Notes: a model not told the origin generated them from the letters alone. Numbered from the stretch's first letter, positions 1 to 11,885 are shown. The stretch: 64,000 nt of DNA from Centropus unirufus (GCA_013397695.1 VYZI01000386.1:495335-559334); one strand, 5' to 3'. Made by a program: numbers and translations.

Positions 1-300
1 GCCGCTTTCGTCGCGACGCTGGATTTAGCCGGCGCTGGGTGGTACACGGTTCTTGGAGCTGCCTGCTGGAGTCGGATGGCGAGACTCCGGTTCATTGCTC
101 AAAGCGCTTTTCAGTGAGGATGCAAAGCTCCTGCTTTGGGCATGTGAAAATGGGCAGGTGCGAGGCTCCTGAGTCACTGCTCAGAGCGCTTCCCAGCGGG
201 AATGCAGAAATCCTGCTTTGGATACCTGAAAACGGGTGTGGGATCCTTGCACAGGATGTAAGGCTGAGCTGTGGAAACGCGCGGGACTAGAGCTGCCCCT
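1..300. other. CpG-rich left edge with an ~82-bp tandem duplication
   Basis: The first ~60 bases are dense in CG dinucleotides and the density falls off by about 300, as at the edge of a CpG island. Positions 81-161 and 162-242 are two diverged copies of one unit. They share blocks such as gagactcc/gaggctcc, gcgctt, cctgctttgg and tgaaaa/tgaaaacggg at a constant offset of 81-82 bases. This could be the first exon or promoter edge of a gene mostly outside the window. No conserved protein is recognised in it. Confidence 0.5.
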
Positions 301-764
301 TCCGTCCGCAGTTAGACATTTCAACAAACTAAGCAGTAATTCCAGCGCTCTGTAACTCTGGGCTCAAACCAGAGTTAGTGCTGCTGCAAATTTCTTGGAA
401 CACGTTATTCGCAGAAAACAGTTGAAAAAAAGAACGATTATTAAGGGTTGGAAGCTTGGGAGCTCAGACCACAGTTTACCATGCAAGCCGTGTCCTGGTT
501 TCTTTGCTCTTCTCTGTGTTTCCTTGGTGAAAGATGCAAGTGGAAGGGGCGGTGACAAAGGCACAATCATGCTTAAAGCCCCAAGTCCACCCAGATGGAC
601 CGAGTTTCACCCAGTGGGATGAAGCAAGTGGCCCTTCCGCCTGCTTGATATGGATAAACCTACACTTGGAATACTGGATCCTCTTAGGGTAACCCCGTAC
701 AAGGAACACATTGTCACACCGAAGCCCAGTTGAAGCTGTAAAAATGGGGAACTAGAACATAGGA
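301..764. other. Intergenic, nothing recognised
   Basis: Only short chance open frames are present. I see no splice-flanked exon, RNA gene or repeat that I can name. Confidence 0.5.
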
Positions 765-1085
765 GCTGCTGAGGGAATAGGCTTTGTTCACCTGGAGAAG
801 AGAAGGAACCATGGAGTCTAACTTGTAGACTTAAAGAGGTTAGTAGTGCACTCTGTAGTGCACTCTGATGGGGCAAGAGGCAAGGAGCAAAAGTTTCGAT
901 AAGGGATAATCTGGCTGGACGTAAGGAAAAACTTTCTTGTGAAAGTGGGGCAGCCCTGGGAAGGGGCTCCAGAGAGGCTGGGAGAAATGGAAATCTCCAG
1001 TCTTGGAGTAGTACGGTCAGAGATAAGCCATAGTTTGAGCAGGGTCTCAAGATCTCCAGAGATCTCTTCCCACTTAACTTTTTCA
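765..1085 (+). mobile_element. Old CR1 LINE fragment, 3' part
   Basis: The stretch reads as the degraded 3' portion of a CR1 non-LTR retrotransposon in plus orientation. Recognisable pieces are the region around cacctggagaagagaagg, then ctggctggacgtaaggaaaa, then a cagccctgggaagg block and a tctccagtcttggag block. It ends near 1085 without the terminal octamer repeats. It resembles the older CR1 subfamilies more than the copies at 2900 or 12445. A 12-bp unit, tagtgcactctg, is duplicated in tandem at 844-867 inside it. Confidence 0.7.
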
Positions 1086-2899
1086 ACAGTTAAATGATTT
1101 CCTGGTGAAACAGGAAAGCCAGGCTGGCCAGTGGAGAACCGCTGAGCCCAGCTGGGCACAGAGCTGCAATCTGTGGCAGCCGTGACAGTTCTAGAGAAAC
1201 ATTTATTTAAATAGTGAACACAGGATGGGAAGGATCAGAGCTAACATGCTCTGAACAGGAAGTGGTGGTCAAAGAGGGAGTGAGTATTTGCTGTCATCAG
1301 GATTTACTGCTTAAAGTCAATATTGATAAATCAACCAGAAAGTTTTCTTATCTCTGTAAGACTAAGATTTGTGGAGTGTAATAGCTTTTCAATAATTTTT
1401 GGTGGCCTTTGACTCTAAGTTACTGGCCCACTGTTTTCTGCTTGGGCTTAGCTATGACTGTAGTTCTGCTGAGAACCAGAAAATCATTCTGGCTCAAAAC
1501 ATCACCCATGAGCAACAGCCTGCCACAAATCACCCCCAACAAATGTGGGGGACTCTGTTTGACAAGAGCAATTTGAGAAGCAGGAAGTGAAGGTACATAA
1601 ACCAAACACCCTCTCTTCTCCCACAGTGCTGGAAGAATGTCTCCTGGAAGGCTGTTGAAAGGTAACTGGCAGTGGACAAAGGACTGCGTGGTTCTCCTGG
1701 ATATGATGTCAGCTTCCCTTTCCTCAGCTGTCCTGTCACACCTGGCAGCGATTAGGATGGCTCCCCATGCTCTGCAGGACATGAGGATGTTACCTGTGAC
1801 CGTGGGATGAGCTCAGAGCAGCATGGTTAACCCAGTTAACATTAATAAACACCACGATAAATCCCGCAAGTGAGGAGACAAAGTGGTTGTAACCACTGCA
1901 TATCATGGGATTCCTGCCTCTGTCACCATGGCTCAGGTAGCAGGTCAGAGTGCCCTGGAATAGTCTCACGTAGCCCTGTTATCTGTACAGCACAGCAAGG
2001 AGGAGAGCATTCTTCCAGGCACTGATCCAGCTCCCATGTCCCATAGCTCAGACCCCACGCACCTGTTGCCCATTCTTCATCTCCAAGAAGGCTACAATCA
2101 GATAAAGGTCTCTGACCTTCCCCATCCTTCCCTTTCATGTCAGGCCTATGCACTACTTGTCATCCGAGAGGGTGAAAATTTCCTTTATTGGGTGCTCTGT
2201 TAATGACCCTGAGTAAAGATACATCTCTGGGGTTCAGGAAGGAAGGAAGGCAGGGGATAGGTGCTGAAATGCATCTGAAAATCAGCAGCCTTCCTCTCCT
2301 GGGTACAGCTGCTGTCGCCAGACTGGCCCCAGTTTCATTTAGACAGCAGGACTTGCCTCGGGATGAACATGGTCCCACATGAGACCAGCTTTGCACCTAA
2401 ACTCCATCCATGTAAGCACGAGCTTTGTTATCTATCCCCTTGTCAGAGAAAGAAACAGCGTGTTGTGAATGAAAGTGCTGATAAGAAGGGCTTTATCTTT
2501 CCCATGGTTATTTTGCGATAAGATTTGTTGCTTGCAGGCACACCTTTCTTACTCGCTGCCAAAGAAGCCAGTTAGAGAGTGATCAGCTCTGAGACAGAGC
2601 ACATGGCATTCGAGTGGCTCCAGAACCTCCCAACCACCAAAGGCATCTCTGCAGAGATGCTCAGAGAGATTTTCTCTGCTTCCCATGATCCTTTACCCAT
2701 GAGATTGGCACTGCTGCCCAGCAATGAGCAATGCCCCGTGTTCACAGACCTCACCCTGCCAAGCCTTCACCATCCCCTACTGCTCCACTGCAACACCAAA
2801 GAAGGAGGGATTTGGTTTATTTGTGCCCTCCTTGACTGAGAGGAGCTGTGAGATGAGCCTCCCAGAAGTATCTTCACCCCAAAATCTAAAAAGTTCTGG
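1086..2899. other. Intergenic, nothing recognised
   Basis: No conserved exon, RNA gene or named repeat is recognised. Open frames here are short and lack splice-site support. Confidence 0.45.
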
Positions 2900-4412
2900 G
2901 AACCAACATGCAAACGTGGACTCTGATTCCTGTGAGCATTGCAGAGGGTTGCAATCATCTGACCATCATCTATCAGCAGTCCTGGCTGACTGGGGAAGTG
3001 CCACATGACTGGAGGCTGGCAGATGTTAGGCCCATTTACAAGAAGGGTCAGAGGGAGGATCCAGGGAACTCCAGGCCTGTCAGTCTGACCTCAGTGCTGG
3101 GGAAGGTCCTGGAACAGGTCACCTTGAGTGCTATCACACAGCACATGCAAGACAACCGGGTGCTCAGGCCCAGTCAGTGTGGGTTCATGAAAGGCAGGTC
3201 CTGCCAAACCAACCCCACCTCCTTCTGTGACAAAGTAACCCACATATTGAATGAGGGAAAGGCTGTGGATGCAGTCTACTTTGATTTCAGTAAAGCATTT
3301 GACACAGCTTCTCACAGCATTCTGCTCAAGAAACTGGCTGCCACTGGCCTGGGCTGGCACACCCTCTCCTGGGTGGAAAACTGGCTGGATGGACCCAAAG
3401 GGTTGTGGTAAATGGACCTCAATCCAGCTGAAGGCTGGTCACAAGTGGTGTTCCCCAGGGCTCAGTGCTGGGGCCAGTCCTGTTTAATCTCTTCATCAAT
3501 GACCTGGGTTTGAATGGACCCTCGGCAAGTTCATGGATGACACTCAGCTGGGAGGAAGTGTTGATCTGCTTGAGGGTAGGGAGGCTCTTCAAAGGGATCT
3601 GGTCCGGCTGGACAGATGGGCTCCAGGAACCAATGGGCTGAGGTTTATCCAGGCCAAATGCCAGGTCCCGCAGTTGGGACACAACAACCCTGGGCAGTGC
3701 ACTACAGGCCTGGGGAGGAGTGACTGGAAAGCTGCTTGGAGGAGAAGGGCCTGGGGTTGATGGTTGACAGCCAAATGAGCAGGAGCCAGCAGTGTGCCCA
3801 AGTGGCCGCAAAAGCCAGTGGTATCTTGGGCTGGATCAGAAGCAGTGTGGCCAGCAGGGCCAGGGAGGTGATTCTGCCCCTGTACTCAGCACTGATGAGG
3901 CCACACCTGGAATCTTGTGTTCAGTTCTGGGCCTCTCACTCTAAGAAGGATGTTGAGGTTCTGGAGCACGTCCAGAGAAGGGCAACAAAGATGGTGAAGG
4001 GGCTGGTGAACAAATCTTAGGAGGAGCGGCTGAGGGAATGGAGATTGTTTAGCCTGGAGAAAAGGAGGCTGAGGGGAGACCTTATTACTGCCTGCAACTA
4101 CCTGCAAGGAGGTTGTGGAGAGGTGGTCTCTTCTGCCAAGTGACAGGTGATCGGTCAAGGGGGAATGGCTCTAAGCTGTGTCAGGGAAGGTTCAGGTTGG
4201 AGATTAGGAAGAAGTTTTTCACTGAAAGGGTCGTCAGGTGCTGGAACAGATTGCCCAGGGAGGTGGTGGAATCACCATCCCTGGATGTATTTGAAAGACG
4301 GGGAGATGAGGTGCTTAGGGATATGGTTTAGTGGCAGACAGGTACGGTTGGACTCGATGATCTCAGAGGTCTTTTCCAACCTAATAATTCTGTGATTTTG
4401 TGTGATTCTGTG
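2900..4412 (+). mobile_element. CR1 LINE, 5'-truncated, degenerate reverse transcriptase
   Basis: This is a long CR1 non-LTR retrotransposon copy in plus orientation. The longest intact piece, 2908-3411, encodes the N-terminal part of the reverse-transcriptase domain (SWLTGEVPHDWRLADVRPIY, then the conserved DFSKAFDT segment). The frame then breaks at 3411. The catalytic F-x-D-D box appears as FMDD around 3525-3545 in another frame, and later segments (SLYSALMRPHLESC-type, then FFTERVV) are scattered over further frames. The copy ends in imperfect ATTCTGTG octamers at about 4387-4412, the typical CR1 3' end. The 5' part of the element, including ORF1 and the endonuclease, is missing. The frame breaks show it is not active. 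Confidence 0.93.
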
Positions 4413-5926
4413 CTGTGGACACCACGCTTGCAGGAGGACCCTAGCACAGTTTTTGTAATGGCGCTCAACCATAACATGACTTTCTGCCTTACCTTCAGGC
4501 CAGTGCAGCCTCAGCCATCTTCACCCAGTGCTTTGGTCTAAGGTCAGCATCTGGCATCTTCCCTGGCTACAGCTCCCTACATGCTGCAGGGCTTCCAAGA
4601 GGCCCTCCAGTTATGCCTTAAGTATATGGGGTTATGAATGAGATTTGGGTAGCTCAAAGCAGAAAGTGAGAGATCTTCCTCTGCTCCCACTGGGATCAGT
4701 CACTCAAGGGCAGAATGCAACCTTAAGTTCGCTAAGATGTCTGTGGAGACCAAAAAAGTGCTATGACACCTGCACAGGGAGACCTGTCCCTCCAGGAGCT
4801 GCCCATGGGGAATGGGCTGCATTTGCTTTGTTGTGGCACTGCTAGAGGCTTTCTGCTTTAACACCTACCAGGTGATTTAGAGCTTCTGGTGTAGTAATTG
4901 CAAAGATCATCCCAGGATTTTGGGGTGGAGAGGCTGTGCTAAGTGCTTGTGAGTGCCTGACCCTCATGTGACATCCCTGGGAGAAAATCAAGAGTGGCCC
5001 TCAATGGTGTCATCTGCTGAGACACAGAGCCTTGGACAGTGGCGGCAACACCTCCAAGCAACAAAAATATCCATAAATTCCTCAAATTTAAGGTGACCCC
5101 AGTGCATTGCCAGCCTTGTTCTCTGGAAGGCAGTCTCTTGGTGAATCGGATAGTGACAACAGAGACCTCCAACCCACCCCAAGAGGAGAAAGATGCTCTG
5201 AATCAGGATATTACAGGAACACAAGAGCACCACCCCCCTGCAACACATGGGAGAGAAGACCATGAGATCCAAAATGTAGAAAAAGAAAGAAGGGGGTCCT
5301 CCCTCCTTCCTGACTTCAGGAAAAGTCCTGGGTATGTAGCTGGGGAGCCAACAACACCGCAGCTGTGTAGAGTTTGCATTTCCCTGTTGAGAGTATGTGG
5401 TTCAGCCAAGTTTCAGCCAATTGCCCTCTTTTGTTTACCTAATGTGGCAGCTCAGCAAGGTCAAAGTGAAAAGAAAATGCTTCCCAGATTTTAGGAAAAC
5501 AAGCTGTTTTACCAGGGAGGAAAACAGACCATCTGGAAGACCTTCAGACTGGAGACAATAATGCAAAGGGCTGTAGGGTTTATTTGATGGGGGAAAAAAT
5601 CTCAGGCTAGGCAGCTCCAGCCAGCAAAAAAAATCACAGTGGGTTTCAGGTTTGCAGTGTCACTAACATTTTACAGATCAGAAATAACTTTCAGAAATAC
5701 AGACGAATGCTTCTTTATATGTTAAAACTGCAGTGTGGTGGATTACCAGGCAGCCCTCCATGGGACCACCACCCAGGTGAAACAGAGAGGGCTGGCAGAG
5801 AAGGCAAAGGCAGAGTCACAGGCAGCAGGCAGCTCCCAAAGGACTGCCTATGTGCAAGTGCCTGCATTCTCCCTCATTATAACCTGAAAGAAGCACAGAA
5901 ACCAAAGCGGACAGGGGAGTGCAGCC
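4413..5926. other. Intergenic, nothing recognised
   Basis: A 151-codon frame at 5039-5494 has no family resemblance or splice support and is treated as chance. No RNA gene or named repeat is seen. Confidence 0.45.
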
Positions 5927-5932
5927 TTTATT
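5927..5932 (-). terminator. HEMGN: Possible HEMGN poly(A) signal (AATAAA)
   Basis: TTTATT on the plus strand reads AATAAA on the minus strand, about 760 bases past the proposed HEMGN stop. It is the first canonical hexamer I noticed downstream. Assignment to HEMGN is inference. Confidence 0.35.
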
Positions 5933-6687
5933 GCTCACAAGGAAGGAGTTGATTACAATAATTTTGCTTACCAAACTTACCAAAGTTTGTCAGACAAGAG
6001 TCTGGCAATGTAAAAATCCCCAAACATTAGACTGGAAGATTTGTACTGTATTAATTATCCTGGTACTCAGTTTCCAGAGCAATATTCCAGAATGCTCCTC
6101 CTCCTGCTGGTGGCAGCACATCCTCTTCACCTATAAGGTACATAAGAGACAGATCATTTCATACTGGGGGCCTTTTTGTGTAACCCCTCTGTGCCATGCT
6201 AAAGGCTCCCACAACCAGGCTCCTGCTATTGCCTGTGATGATAGGTAGCTTTTGATGGCCTGTGTGCTTTCCAAAGGACATGGCAGTCCCAGGGGTTGTG
6301 GAGGGGAGCTGGAGACAGTAAAGCCCCAATGGGTTTAAAGGCAGGAGACAAATAAACACAGCCCTGATGCCTGGCCCAAGCTGTGATAGCTGTAAATTGA
6401 TTTCCTGAGCCCAGACAGCTATCTGCTGCTCAGGCCAGCTTAGTGCCCACTGTGCCTCAGTCCTGACAGGTCCTGAAGAGGCAGTCCCCTGCAGACACAG
6501 AGACAGTCCTCTGCTCCTAGTGATGCCACAATATCAGCCCTGAACCCAAGTGCCCTGTGGGCAGTGCATTGCAGCTTTGGCCCTCCTTGATTAACTCTGG
6601 CCTCAAGAGACTGCATCTTCTTTCCACAGGACCTCTGCCCAAACCTGGGTGTTGGCAGAGCCACAGAGGAGTCCTTAGGACAGGGAG

Positions 6688-7249
6688 CTATTTAGGAGCA
6701 AAGACCATAGACCACATGGCGATGACTGCTGATGGTAGTGGGCTTTTCCTCACTCCCCATGACTTGGAGAGTGTCTGCCCCCAAAGCCCCAACAGCCTGC
6801 CTCTTGCTTCCACAGCTACCCACGTCACATTTGATGGAGTAGGGAGCCGTGCCCTCGTGCTGCCATGGGCTGGTTGTTGATACAGTGCGTGCAGCCTTGC
6901 CTGACAGTCCTCAAGAGGCAACACTGCATTGGCCCTCAAGCTCTGACAGGGCCAGTAGTTCTCCAGCAGCTCACCCTTAGGATCCTGGCTCTCGGCTGCC
7001 AGCTCCCACTCTGCAGCTCCTGGTTGCATTCCACTGACCAGATTCTGGGCGGCCAGCTCTGACTGGGCCGGCATAGGAGCTGCTGCCTCAACCTTCTCCT
7101 GGGACTGAGGCTGCTGGTCTGCCTCCAGACCTGGCTCCTGGCTGGGCTCCGTTCTTGGTTCTTGACTTTGAGTAGGCTCCACGACTGCCCGATAGGCTCC
7201 ACGCCTGCTTCTTTTGCCTCTCCTTTGGCGTTTGCTCCTCCTCTGCTCT
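6688..7249 (-). CDS. HEMGN: HEMGN last coding exon
   Basis: The acceptor is tagcag at 7250-7255. The exon opens with a dense basic stretch (EQRRSKRQRRGKRSRRG), a likely nuclear-localisation signal. Imperfect E-P-x-Q-S/Q-E-P motifs (EPTQSQEPRTEPSQEPGLE) follow, then a tail ending VFAPK with TAG at 6688. An internal donor-like GTGAGC at 6974-6969 could end the exon at 6975 and lead to another exon. The part below 6975 has lower support. Confidence 0.72.
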
Positions 7250-8515
7250 CTGCTAGGAATGAAGAGTTGGATGTGAGACAGAGAACCTTCCCTCCTGCAC
7301 TGAGGCCCCTTTGCTTGGCCAGGCTGTGATCACAACCCTGTCCATCCTAGCAGAAGCTGCACCTCTGCAGCATTCCTCTCCAGCCCCACATGACAGCCTC
7401 CTGTGGCCACACCACTGGGGCAGAGGTGGGCACCAAAGTTTTCTCTGTGGTTGAGGATTCCTTGCCACCCGACCCTTCTACATAATCCACACCCTGTCCC
7501 TCCAACATCTGCCTAGACCTTCAGCAGCTACTGGCTGCAGATGATCTTTCCCTGCTAGAGGTTTATGGGGCACAGCTTGACTTTGTCTTTTTGTAAGGAT
7601 GTAGGGGCTGGGCTGTCACGTCTGGGTTCGGGTTAAGTGCACCAAGAAAATTACTCCACAGCATGAGCAAGATTTACTTCATAACCCACTGGAGTTCTTC
7701 TTTCTCCTGGTTTTCAGCTTTTCTTTTCCGGAGCATTGCCCGGTCTCTCAGGCGGCTGGTGATGATGACTTCTGCAAGGAAAAACTGAGTGCTAACATGA
7801 AATCCAGACTAAGGGACAATTCAACACTTCTCTGACTAGTAACAGAGCACCAACGCAAGAGACCATGGTCTTGTTGTCATGAAGCACACCTTGACACAAA
7901 ACTGCTTGGGTGCTGTACTTCTAGTCCATCCTTAGTGAGCAGGATCCAGTGACACACCACTTAAAGCTCCCAGGCTCCTGTGCTGGATATTAGTATAAAT
8001 TTCTAGCTGCATTTTTGTTCCGGCTGCTGAATCTTTGAGGTGACCCTTGACAACTTACTTACCAGTGTAGAGATCTTGGGCCTGATGGAATCATGCAGCC
8101 GGCTTCCCTTGCCATCAGGACACCATGAAATCCCTTGGCCAGGTGTCACTACAGGCTGCAAGATAATTCTTTGCATTCACTCTGTTGTCCCCCCTTTTCC
8201 CAGAGAGCTGTAACTAGCTCTACACCTTGGCAAATGAATTTCTAAATTTCACTGAAGGCAACACGGAACTTCCCCCCTGCCACCCCTCCACCCCTGCCTT
8301 TGTGCTAACAGACAACATCCCCGATGATGTGGCAACAGGTCTTGTGTTTTCTGATTCAGCCAGCCCTGAATTCTCTAGCTGGGACTCCAGCCTGTGGCAA
8401 TAAAGACCTGGCTTAGATCAAGTAGAATGAGGCTGCTCCCTTGAGAGAAAGGGCATTGTTCAGGAGCAGCACCTCTTACCTGGGCCTGGAGGGAGGGGGC
8501 AGTCTTCCCATACAT
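6688..8515 (-). CDS. HEMGN: HEMGN, hemogen (four-exon model)
   Basis: Proposed join on the minus strand: 8515-8480, 8081-8063, 7771-7678, 7249-6688. This gives 711 nt and 236 residues. Residues 19-50 read EVIITSRLRDRAMLRKRKAE and then an E/Q/K-rich stretch ending QWVMK; residues 51-67 are EQRRSKRQRRGKRSRRG. From memory of the family, this matches the conserved N-terminal segment of mammalian hemogen, which has the same order: EVI, R-L-R-x-R, LRKRKAE, then a basic EQ+K/R nuclear-localisation stretch. The rest is rich in Q, E, P and S. Hemogen is a nuclear regulator of blood-cell development; the chicken homologue is reported as Z-linked and male-biased in gonad. All donors are GTAAG-like or GTAAAT and every phase closes. 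The protein is about half the mammalian length, with a divergent C-terminus. The start and C-terminus need transcript support. Confidence 0.85.
7678..7771 (-). CDS. HEMGN: HEMGN coding exon 3, conserved core
   Basis: The exon is 94 nt, with acceptor tttccttgcag and donor GTAAAT. It encodes the most conserved hemogen segment (VIITSRLRDRAMLRKRKAE, then an E/K/Q-rich stretch ending QWVM). This exon is the main basis for naming the gene. Confidence 0.88.
8063..8081 (-). CDS. HEMGN: HEMGN coding exon 2 (19-nt microexon)
   Basis: GCCCAAGATCTCTACACTG lies between an acceptor (ccatcag) and a strong donor (GTAAGTAAG). It encodes AQDLYT plus the first base of a Glu codon, joining exactly to EVI of the next exon. 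A TGA lies 16 bases upstream of the exon in the same frame, so the exon cannot simply extend left. The acceptor polypyrimidine tract is weak, which is the main doubt. Confidence 0.6.
8480..8515 (-). CDS. HEMGN: HEMGN coding exon 1 (start)
   Basis: The 36-nt coding segment begins with ATG and encodes MYGKTAPSLQAQ. It ends at a strong donor, CAG followed by GTAAGA, in phase 0. The M-x-x-GK-like beginning loosely recalls the mammalian hemogen start. I chose this ATG because it is the only upstream exon whose phase joins the next exon. The 5'UTR limit is unknown and no TATA box is evident upstream. Confidence 0.65.
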
Positions 8516-11500
8516 GCTCTGAAGTTGTTACAAAAAGTGCTGATATTCATAGTTTCAAAACAATGCACACAATGAACAAGCAAAACTGCAACCTGCTCCT
8601 TCCAGATGTAATGAGATTCATCTCTTTTCACAAAAGAGCCTCAGCTCACACTGAAGTATTAGGTCAATTCAGTGAAGAATGGTCATTTCATCTTTGCCTT
8701 TTCCATCTGGGAGAAGTGGCAAGGTGAGAAGGGCTTCCAAGACTGAGCTGGAACTACAGCTCATATATCCCATATGTCTGTTAAATGCAAGAAATACTGT
8801 AGTCTTGGACAGAAGAAAGCAAAACTGACAGCAGGAGCTGCTGGGCCTGCTGACTCCTGTCCTTTCCCTATGCCCCCCCGCAAGATTCTGTGTCTCCTTT
8901 TTCTCTGACCCCTGTTAGGCAAAGGGTGACTGCAACGAGAACTCCCTCTCAGCCTTTTCTTCTCCTGGCTGAACAGACCTGGTTTCCTCTAGCTGTCTTC
9001 ATACGTGATTTGTTTCAGTCTTTAGCAGGCTTGGTGGCCCTACACTGGACTTATTCTAGTATGTGGGTTTTTTTCCCTGTGCTGAGTTGCCCACGCCTGG
9101 GCATGATATTCTTATTGCTGTCTAACAATAAAAACAGCCACCATCGTGGCCATAAAATAAAAAATAACCCTACTTTCTGTTGGTGCCTTTTAGTTTTCCT
9201 GGTTTTTTTATTGCCATTTCTATACAATAGTTCCAGGATCTCCCTTTGCTCTGAGGACAGCAGAGCCATGCAGAAAACAGCTTCTCTCCTAAAAAAAAAA
9301 ATTTCCAGTCTAACCATACCAAAGAGAAGGGGCACAGCAGGCTGCAATACAAATGTGAAGGCTACATACAACAGCAGTTGAACTCTTTGAGCCTCTCTGA
9401 GCTCTGGCAGGGCCATCTCAGTCAAGGAATGACCAGAGTGGGTGTCGGCCTCTGAGATGAAAAAACACCATGTTTGAACTGCACAACGCACAGCTGAGGA
9501 AACGTTCCCCAAACGGGAGGCTGTTCCCTAACACAAAGCAGTATCAGAGACAGCAGGGCGCAGCCAGCAGGAGATGACTCTGCCATCCACACCATCCACA
9601 TAGGAAAAGGCAGGAAGCTGCCTGCAAAGATGAGGTTACAAGTTGCAGCGGCAGGATCTTCTTCACAGGGCTTCAGTTTAACTGCCGAAATACATAAACA
9701 TTTGCACATCCCTTTTAGGCCAAGGTAAATTTAATTCCTTTTCAAAATGCCTTGTGAGCTTTAAACATATTTTTAGCTGCTTGCAATCCATCTTCTTTCC
9801 AAACTACCCTAAGCAAAACACATTATTCCCTCCTAACTGGTCCAGAAGAGCACACCCACTGCTTACAAAGCCGTCTACAACCTGCTAGCATTAGACAGGA
9901 AGGATTAAAATAAAACTTCTGCATTCTGATGAAGAATTATTTGACAGAGGACACAAAGATACAGATTTGAAATGAAAAGAAAATAAATCCATCAAGTTAA
10001 AGCAACTACGAGACAGTATTGCCAGTCTGCAAACAGATGATATATCGATGCTGCCCGAGGGACTTTGTCGGAGTTAAAAAGCCTTTATAGGTGTTTCTAA
10101 CTTTGTAATCTGAAGCGCAACATGGAAAAAGCCATATATATCTGCAGTTAAATGTGCATCCTCCACCCCCCAAGCATAGATTGGTAATTATTAACTCCTT
10201 TTTTAGAAACCACTGGTGTCAAAGATCATTCCCTCCCCTCCCCTGTCCAAAAACTTAAGTTAGGAGCAGTCTCATCATTACCTGGCACAGAATACTTCCC
10301 ATGGGAAGCAGAGGGTGGTGGAACGGAGTCCGAAGAAGCACATTCTTTACTAGAACTCGCCATTGCTCTTCGCAGTTTTTAGTAGTAAGTAGCTTAGATC
10401 TCTCAGAACAGCATCTGAAGATACTGGTGCAGTATAAAGAGAGCTTGAAAAAAATGCGAACTGCCCGCCCCAAACCTCTTATCTGGCCAGGCCACTAGTA
10501 GAGTAATAATATTCTCCTTATCGGAGTGCAAAGGTGTGGGAGTCTTTGCTCAGGATCTACTGTGTGGTTCCCAAAACATGTTAGTGCTTTTGTGCAGCAA
10601 ATAATTCCACTTCGGATAGGAAATTTACACTCTGCTGCTAAACTGTGACTCAAATTCCCTCCTTTATAGCAAAAAGAAGCTGCATGGCAAGACAGGATAC
10701 GACACTGGCTCACTACTAGTTACCAGAGTGAAATGCAGGGTGGTGTTATTTGTCCTTGAGCACTCTTTGTAAGCTCTGAAACAGGATATATACTGTTTGA
10801 AAGGTGTTTGCATAGGAACCTAGCAGTATTGGTGGGGTGGGACCTCCGTCCCCGCTGCAGTCATCCTCATAGCAGGACTGTCTGATGCATGAGGTCAGGG
10901 TGGCTGCGGCATTAGATGCTTTTGAAACCCGCAAGGCTGAAGACTACCAAAATCATGTAGCCTATCCAAGGGCTGCACCACCTTCCTGAGAAATCCAGAA
11001 AGAATAATGAAACCATACCAAGACTCCAGCCATGGGCCTGTGCATGCTGAGGACTTCCCAATGACTCATTGGTGTAGCACGTGGTGGATCAAGATGATGA
11101 GCAAAGCACTTCCCTCATGAAGCAACATGGCAAGGGACATTCCTAGTAGAACCAGGGGGAAGACCCAGCTGGTCCCTTACTGCTGCAGCAAGGTATATTT
11201 TTGCAGTTGCTCCTACCTCCTTGTTGACTATTGCAGCCCCAGACCTGCATAGCATGCAGGCTCTCACGGCCTCTGTAGGACCGTCTTTGGGGCTGGTATA
11301 ACTGCGAAGGGGGTGTTTCTGCTTACTACAGTGGCTTCAGCCCTGAGATCCTGCCCTTCTGGTCTGCATGGCTGGCCTCCCAAGTCAGTCTTCCTCAGTT
11401 TTCTGCATGTGAGATGAGGTAGAAATCCTGACCTCCTCTGCAAATTGCCTTCAGAGTTTCACCTGCCAGAATAGCACAGCTATAGCTAAACGTTACACCT

Positions 11501-11771
11501 GTTCTTAACAATTCTGTTGGACTAGGGTCACACTGACAATCTGGCCAGTTTCTAACACCCTCATTGGCCGAGTATTCGGGATTCAGCTTCTACCAGCACT
11601 TTCCTCCATGAAATCCTCAACAGCTTATGCTCTGGTAAGGTGCTCATGCCCCTAACCATACTCCGCCCTACCCCACCAATGAATTCCAAGTGTCTCCAAG
11701 GTTGGTAGAAGGACCTTACAATGTGTCCACCTCCAGGCCCTCTGGCAATTGCCAATCTTTCATGGGTGGGA

Positions 11772-11790
11772 GGGTGGTGGTGGTGGTGGG
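11772..11790. repeat. (GGT)n microsatellite
   Basis: GGTGGTGGTGGTGGTGG-type short run, read directly. Confidence 0.85.
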
Positions 11791-11885
11791 GATGTTCCCA
11801 CCTCCTTGTGTAGCCCCAAGACTTGCCCTGGAGCAGTGCAGATCCTCAGGGTGAACAGATCTGGCCTGTCTCCAGTCTTCGTCAG

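Noticed and set aside
2908..3411. 167-codon frame as a host gene
   Set aside because: It encodes the CR1 reverse transcriptase and is followed by CR1 3' sequence with octamer ends. It is a dead retrotransposon, not a host gene.
1..6000. BAG1, expected beside SPINK4 from human gene order
   Set aside because: I could not find ubiquitin-like or BAG-domain segments on either strand here. The CpG-rich edge alone does not identify the gene.
9051..9512. 153-codon minus frame with hydrophobic patches, considered as a membrane protein
   Set aside because: Hydrophobicity comes from T-rich sequence and there is no known motif.
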